64,000 bases of DNA from Inonotus obliquus (taxonomy: Eukaryota; Basidiomycota; Agaricomycetes; Hymenochaetales; Hymenochaetaceae): the NCBI GenBank assembly GCA_032164295.1, contig JAJHTX010000012.1:1364001-1428000 (forward strand), read 5' to 3'. Every line of letters starts with the position of its first letter. The first letter of the stretch is position 1. Shown here in pieces: positions 58,003 to 64,000 of this stretch. Made by a program: the position numbers and the translations under genes. Under the pieces are notes generated by a model. The model saw only the letters and a program-made list of their open reading frames with translations, ran no database searches and was not told the DNA's origin.

Positions 58003-60119
58003 ATGTCTGACTCTGATGGCGACTTCTCGGATGAGCTGCTCGAGCTCGCTGGAGCCGGGGAGAAGAAGCGAAAGAAATCGACATCTCGATCGCACGCAAA
58101 ACGACGAAAAGCCGCAGAGTGTGTAGCCAAATGGATGATACTTTATGCCTGCTGATCTTCGCTGCCGTTTAGCCTCCAAAAGTCCGATTCGGAGCAAGAG
58201 TATGAAAGTGAAGAGGATGACTCCAATCCATATCCCTTGGAGGGGAAGTACATTGATGAGGCAGATCGAGAACGGTGAGCTCTTTTGTTCCCTCAAACCC
58301 CAGTGGCTCAACTCATTTCTGCTTAAGATTACTACAGTTACCTGAAATAGAACGGGAAAACATCATTTCGCAACGCATGGACGAAATCCAAAGGTTTCAA
58401 GATAAGCGGAACCTCGATCAAATGTTGCGAGAGCAACGAGGAGAAATCGATGGCGTAGCAAAGGCAGCGAAGAGTAAGACTCGCATGGTCGAATGACGCC
58501 CCCTAATTTCTAACGCTCTTGCATAGGGCCACATCAGGCAAGGGGGGCTTCCGAAAAGAAGACTCGAAAACTGGACGAGCTGAAGGCGAAACGTAAAGCG
58601 AAGAGCGAGAAGAAAAGGGTACTTGACACCATCATTACTTTTGTTTTCCTCCATGCTCACATCCCTTCGGAACAAGGCTCCTTCGCCAAAGCGCGAACGT
58701 TCCTCATCACCGATGGACATGGAAATGTCCTCCGAAGATGAGGAAGACGGGCAAATCAGCAAACAGCAACAGCAAGAGGAACGGGAAGCACGCTTAATGA
58801 ATGCGACCGAGCCTGGGGAAGAGGAAGCCACAAGGGAAGATATGGAGCAATCTCGGCTCTCGCGTGATACGCTAAAGCAGTATGCGAATATGCCTTGGTT
58901 CGAGGAGTATGTTAAAGGTAAGCTCTCCTTTTACAGTCATGGAACACGTACAGATGTTGATCCCTCTCAAGGTGCCTGGGTGCGATATCTCAACTCAAGA
59001 GGTGAGAATAAGGAGCCTGTATATCGTATGTGTGAAGTTGCGGGTAAGTGGCTCTAGTATTTGTCTGCTCTCTTTCGGCTCTTATATAGACCTTCTGACA
59101 AAGGCGTCGCCGAACCTAATCCGAAGCCATACAAGATTGATAACGAATCTCTCGACACCAGACTAGAACTTCGGTATGGAAATGCAGTAAAAGCTTTCAC
59201 GTTGGAGAACATCTCGAACGGCACCTTTCTTGAGGTATGCATTTCGAATTTCCGTCCCGTTTTACGTCGGCTGAACAAATACACTCGCAGTCCGAATTCC
59301 GACGACTCAAAGCCCTAATCGACCATGAGAAGCTTAAACTCCCCACAAAGCGCTCTTTAGAAAAGAAGGCGGAGCAATACACTGAACTTCCAAAGCACAC
59401 CTTGACAGAGGTCAGTCAACTACACGCTTTTGTACTTCGATTCGGAATATTAAAGGACGTGTATAGGCTGAAGTAACCGCAATGGTTGAGCGCAAAGCTC
59501 GTTTATCCAACAACGTCCGAGGACTCTCCAAAACAGCTCCAGAGCACGCCGAACTCGTCAAACGACGAGACCTCGCCTACCGTCGACGTGACTTCACCGA
59601 AGCCTCCCAGCTCGACAAAGAAATCGCCCAACTTGATACTCTCGTTTCCTCTTCTTCAGCCGCTTCCCCAGAAAAATTGAAAGAGAAGGAGAAGGCGAAG
59701 GATATGCTAGAGATTATCAATGAACGAAATCGCCAAGCGAATCGTGAAGCTGTCAGACGTGCGGAAGCTGCTGAGGCTGAGAGGAAGAGGAAAGCTTGGA
59801 TGGCGAGGGTTAATGCAAACTCAAGACCTGGAACACCTGGGACGCCTAATATCCAAAAGTTCGTTTACTCCCTCTTCGTCGCTTTTAGTACTGACGATTT
59901 CTTCCTTCCTTATTCCTTGCCCCGTTTGTTTGTAGAGCGGACACACCAGGCGGCTCACCAGCAGGAACACCCAAACTCAACCCCACTCTCGGAGCACTCG
60001 ATACAACACCAGATGGTAAACGATCTGCGTCCCCTCTACCTACCAAAGGTCCATTAGGGAAACGGACCTTTGAAAGTATCGTTGCGAACTCTGTTGAAAT
60101 CGATCTTGGTGATTTCTGA
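58003..60119 (+). CDS. RTF1: RTF1, PAF1-complex subunit with Plus3 domain
   Basis: From ATG 58003 (M-S-D-S-D-G-D-F-S-D-E-L-L-E-L-A) to TGA 60117-60119 with several short introns. The N-terminus is acidic then Lys-rich. A Plus3 domain starts near 58860 (S-R-L-S-R-D-T-L, W-F-E-E-Y-V-K-G) and continues with V-Y-R-M-C-E-V-A, P-Y-K-I-D-N-E-S, L-E-L-R-Y-G-N, F-T-L-E-N-I-S-N and S-E-F-R-R-L near 59300. This domain binds phosphorylated Spt5 in known RTF1 proteins. A coiled, Lys/Glu-rich segment follows (R-R-D-L-A-Y-R-R-R-D-F-T-E-A), then a Gly/Thr/Pro-rich tail. In the nucleus RTF1 supports H2B ubiquitination and elongation by RNA polymerase II. Confidence 0.9.
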
Positions 60120-61179
60120 TTCCCTGGGTCCCGGGTCTTGACTACTGAGTACTGAGTCTTGGGGTTACATCAAGATCTCTCTAACCGCTTTTCTACTTGT
60201 CTTGTCGCATTGTTTTCTTTCACCAGTGGGGTCATTCTAAATTCTTAAAACTCACATGCTTATACGCTTATTGTACATGCGTGGAGCCATTGTTGTTGTT
60301 TTTGTAGCCCGGGTATTATAATACATAATGCATAGTACATATACATCATCCAGCTCGTCTCGTCTATAACTCTCTCTCTCCCAAACGCTCGAGTTGGCAT
60401 GATATTTATCTACAAAGTAGGACTCCTCATCACCCATCACTTATTATTTCTACATACATACAATCTGTACTATATACATTGCAACACCCTTTTTCTGCGC
60501 ACTAAATCAAAATCAAATCAAGTCGACCCATACTTTTCTATCTTTCCAGCTGATTATCATTTTCGTTATCTTGTTCTATTATCTACCTTCTCCCATCAGA
60601 AACACCGTGACTCACCCACACTATCAACCCAAGAAATCAAACCTCCTCATATCCTATCTCGCACTCCCTCTGGGTACAGGGATCACACGGGAGGACAGAA
60701 TAAAACTGAATAGGCCCACCTCAAGCCATATATGAACTTACAAACCACGAGGTCATACGCTCATACATTACCTCAGAACCAGAAAAAGACATCCATCGTC
60801 AAGCTCAACGTCGTCTAAGATTCATTCAGCATTCAGCCATACGGACCTGAATCCGCTGGCATCGTAGGTCTGATACGAAAGAGATGACTGCATCTGTCCC
60901 GTGTCGGGAAAGTAGTGATAAAACATCAAAGCATAACAAAGCTAGTAAGTACTGTGGGTGTCCACTGAAAGGTCAAAGTACTCTCAGAAACAAGACTAAG
61001 TAGCAAGAGGATATAAGGGGAGCAAAAGAAAGTATACAGGTACAAGTAATTCAGGCCAGTAGCCGCGTCAATTAGAGAATCTACAATGCGGCCTACCAGC
61101 TTGGCAGTTTTCAGAGTGGGTGTCGCGTATATCACCAAAGTAATAGTACAATAGGTATGAAGGTATACACCAGAACATA
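60120..61179. other. Intergenic, nothing recognised
   Basis: About 1 kb of 3' flank shared by two convergent genes. Short ORFs only, and no repeat is evident. Confidence 0.5.
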
Positions 61180-62534
61180 TCAGTCTCGCTCAAGAGCAGC
61201 AACGATACCGTACGCTGCGGCCGCCGCCATTCCACCAACGAGCAAGGTACTTATGGCGCCCCAAGCATACCCGCGGAACCCGCCTTCCGCTCCACTAACG
61301 TGCTGCTTTATAACACCAAATATTAAAAGCGTTGCGCCCGTTACGATTACACTGTATATTAAAGCGATATGTGCGCGCGGGATGAAGAAATACGGCATAA
61401 GGGGAATAAGACCACCGAGGAAGTAACCCATTCCGATCGTAAATGCCGAAATGTATAGACGTTTCGTGGGGACTTCCTCTAATTTAAGAACGCAAAAAAT
61501 GTTCAGCGCTCTATCGTTCCAGAGCTCAATTGAATACTTCTTACCCATCCCCTGGCCAAATCTGAGCAGGAACGCAGTGAGGCCCACTTCCTTGCTCCAT
61601 CGAAGACTATTGGATTCGACATCTCTGGCATTCGCGGAACCATTAATACCATTGCTGGGACCAGTCTCCATTTCAAGGGCAAGCAAACTCTGGGCCACGC
61701 GGCGAGACAGTTTCTCATCTACTCCCACCGGACCGAGAATAGCATGCACCTCTCGTTCCATCTCTCCTGCACATGATCGCAATACGCGTCCAGATGTCTG
61801 TTTTCGGAGGAAACGATAGTGATCCCTTTCAGATTGTGAGGCAACTGTACGGATATTTTAAGTATATATCAATCTTGGAAGCACAGTTAATGAGCAGATG
61901 ACTTACGGAAACCACCGACACCCATTGAAATGGCTCCTGCAATAAGTTCAGCAACACCGCCAAGGACGACGAGCTTAGATTCTCCAAGACTGGATAGACC
62001 AGCTGTCAACGCGAACGGGACCGTCAAGCCATCTGAAAGCCCAATGATTCTGAAAGCAAAGAAATTTTAAAAAAGGTTTAGCCAGACAGGTTACACATTA
62101 CGCAGAATCAAAGGGAGCAGAAGGAAGAATTCATTAGACCCAGGCTTCCATATGTAATGTAAGCAGCTATCAAATTTCCCGAAGTCACTCGCCAGCATAA
62201 AATCAGATGGATCACCAGTTTGAAAAAGGCAGCAGTGGGGATACCTCTAAAGTCGACACATTCATCCATAGCCAGCACATTATCCGTCCTCAAAGGGGAA
62301 GAAAGGGGGGGGACGCCTTCAACAGCAATCTTCCACGGAGTGGCATCGAAATTAACCAATAAACAACACTCACACATCTCTCACAACATCCGGATCAACC
62401 AAGCTACGATCATCGTCTCCCTTCAGCTCCTTACAACAAACTCCATCTCTCCTCGTATTATGCCTATCGCATTTCGCCAATAACGGCGCCTCCACCCCAT
62501 CACCACTAATAATGCCATCCTCCTCACTCGCCAT
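61180..62534 (-). CDS. VIT/CCC1-like vacuolar metal transporter
   Basis: Exons 62534-62374, 62049-61907 and 61844-61180 join in frame to about 322 residues. After a hydrophilic N-terminus comes R-D-V-I-I-G-L-S-D-G-L-T-V-P-F-A-L, the family signature of TM1, then G-A-I-S-M-G-V-G-G and the polar E-R-D-H loop. A cytosolic acidic-basic segment follows, then V-G-L-T-A-F, G-M-G-Y-F-L-G-G-L-I-P-L-M-P-Y and two more hydrophobic spans. Yeast Ccc1 and plant VIT proteins carry Fe or Mn into the vacuole, and the same role is expected here. The first intron is unusually long (324 nt against about 50-70 for the others). Confidence 0.85.
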
Positions 62535-63634
62535 TGCCCAAATCGGAGGCTGGCTTCCCGTAAGTGTATCTGAGGTTCCATTTTGTCGTCTTTCCTTACG
62601 CGGGAGGGGAACGGAGGGAGCTGAGGAGGACATTGCGTCTCGCGAAGGAAAGGAATGAGAGAGATGGGTGGAGAAGCGGCAAGATCACTTTGAGGGTTGC
62701 GCAGCGCGGCATGACCAATCTTATACGCCGATCATTCCGTGCATCACGTGAATGGATAATCCCAGCGAGCATTCGAGATCCAATCAACTGCATCATATTA
62801 TGCTCGCTTTCATACAATTTTGAAGAGCCAATCGCGGTCTTTGAGTCGATCAAAGATATATGCTAATGCTAGTGGCGCTTTCCAGCTCAAAAGTATACTT
62901 ATCTGTCAACTCCGAGGTAGAAACTTGAGATAACTCACTAGAGTCTAGATTGCTCATCCCTCTTGGCCCGCCTGTATGGGATTTGGGATAAGGGTTGACC
63001 CTTTGGCTACAATGATGTACCCTGGAAGCAAAATCTTCTCTCGACCCTGGAAATTGGAACCAACCTGATATCTCAATCCAGGCCCGGACCCTTATCATAC
63101 GCCTGTGAATGGACGTCGGGCATAAAATGTTGCTGATACATCCGGAGCGAAGCTTACATGGAAGTAAAGAGACAAGTGTCTTTGTAGTTCCGATTTGAAC
63201 TATGGGTAGACTTTAGTCGAAAGACTGTCAGTGTAAGTAAGGTACAGAATTGGTACAAAATTGGAAATTTTTGACGAGACCAAGAGTGCGGCCGATTTGG
63301 TCCGAACCATCCGAACTTCATGAGCTTAGGTAAAAACTCTATTTCTGTTCCGGGCGGCGGTCGCAATCCAAATTTCTTAGATACAAAAGAAAACATTCGG
63401 ATTTATACTCTCCACTTTATTTTATTCTACAAAATTCATACAAGATATAGTAGACGCATAGGACTGGAAGTATTTTTTGAGATAAAGGAGAAAGGAGAAG
63501 ACGAAAGCACTCAAGGTGCTCAAAATAATGGAGTAGAAGGTTGAAGGTAATCGAACCGCGAAATGTGAAGTGAGTGAAGATAAGATAAATAAGATCTCCA
63601 GACCCAGTGTACACGGACTCGTCTAGACAAGAAT
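62535..63634. other. Intergenic, nothing recognised
   Basis: About 1.1 kb between the VIT-like promoter and the acetyl-CoA synthetase 3' end. Short ORFs only. Confidence 0.45.
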
Positions 63635-64000
63635 TCACGCAGACGCTTCAGAAACCCTATTCTTGATTTGGTCAACAACGGACGGGTCCGCAAGCGTACT
63701 GAGGTCTCCGAGTTGATCACCCTCGCCAGCAACGATCTTACGCAATACACGGCGCATGATCTTGCCTGAACGAGTCTTCGGTAGGTCACCGACAACGTAC
63801 ACGCGTTTCGGGGCTGCGAACGGACCGATGACTTTGCGTACCTGGAGCGTCAACTCGCGACCGAGGACACCATTGTTGTCACCTGAAGGTACAACGTAGT
63901 CCGGCTTGAGGGTAACGAAAGCGTGGACGGCTTGACCAGTGAGTTCGTCTGCTGTACCGATAACGGCTGTCTCCGCGACACCAGCGTGCAGGATGAGCGC
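63635..64000 (-). CDS. Acetyl-CoA synthetase, C-terminal part (cut by window end)
   Basis: The open frame continues to the window edge and stops at 63635-63637. It reads [11 protein letters not shown], then [19 protein letters not shown] and [14 protein letters not shown]. The last carries the conserved catalytic lysine that is acetylated in AMP-forming acetyl-CoA synthetases. It ends V-V-D-Q-I-K-N-R-V. The enzyme makes acetyl-CoA from acetate, ATP and CoA. In filamentous fungi the gene is often called facA, but the symbol is not certain from a fragment. Confidence 0.9.
   Translation of the reverse strand, partial: ALILHAGVAETAVIGTADELTGQAVHAFVTLKPDYVVPSGDNNGVLGRELTLQVRKVIGPFAAPKRVYVVGDLPKTRSGKIMRRVLRKIVAGEGDQLGDLSTLADPSVVDQIKNRVSEASA

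Overview
The window is eukaryotic and most likely comes from an agaricomycete-type basidiomycete. It has many ~45-75 nt GT-AG introns, no bacterial-style operons, fungal housekeeping genes (VPS26, RTF1, a Sds3/Dep1-like subunit, a VWA8-like AAA protein, a CCC1-like VIT transporter, acetyl-CoA synthetase), and fungal hAT and non-LTR transposons. The genus cannot be fixed from sequence alone.

Region 1 (about 0.7-20.1 kb) is a dense array of one small two-exon gene family that I do not recognise. I count 16 copies, 11 with a joined open frame (156-213 codons) and 5 broken. Each has a ~25-30 residue first exon, one short intron, and a second exon with a basic W-V-x-G-F/Y-H-x-K core, an L-P-x-G-T-x-P-K-W-Y signature and a very acidic tail. 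Four subfamilies are named here: A and B alternate on the plus strand with a shared spacer (A-B-S cassette), a divergent copy D1 closes the plus-strand half, and C copies occupy the minus strand. Most A and C copies have a bipartite upstream motif, GGTCACGGGAYC followed by TTCAAGCC, about 70-125 bp before the start codon. A ~0.95 kb block is identical between two A promoters and first exons, which points to recent gene conversion or duplication.

Region 2 (20.2-25.7 kb) holds two abutting MITE-like inverted-repeat elements, a 407-residue orphan ORF and a gene-poor stretch.

Region 3 (25.7-41.3 kb) holds two tandem MFS transporter genes of the Dal5/Tna1-like (ACS) type on the minus strand. The first looks intact. 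The second is a pseudogene split by two insertions: an apparently complete hAT transposon (29158-33397, perfect 8-bp target duplication) and a 6.3-kb non-LTR retrotransposon (34803-41137, 13-bp target duplication, poly-A tail, three in-frame TGA stops).

Region 4 (42.3-64.0 kb) is ordinary core genome: Sds3/Dep1-like, VWA8-like, VPS26, a multi-pass membrane protein with a long Ser-rich tail, RTF1, a VIT/CCC1-like transporter and the 3' end of acetyl-CoA synthetase. VPS26 faces VWA8, and RTF1 faces the membrane protein, across short shared upstream regions. The unusual part of the window is the family array with its shared promoter motif and cassette evolution.
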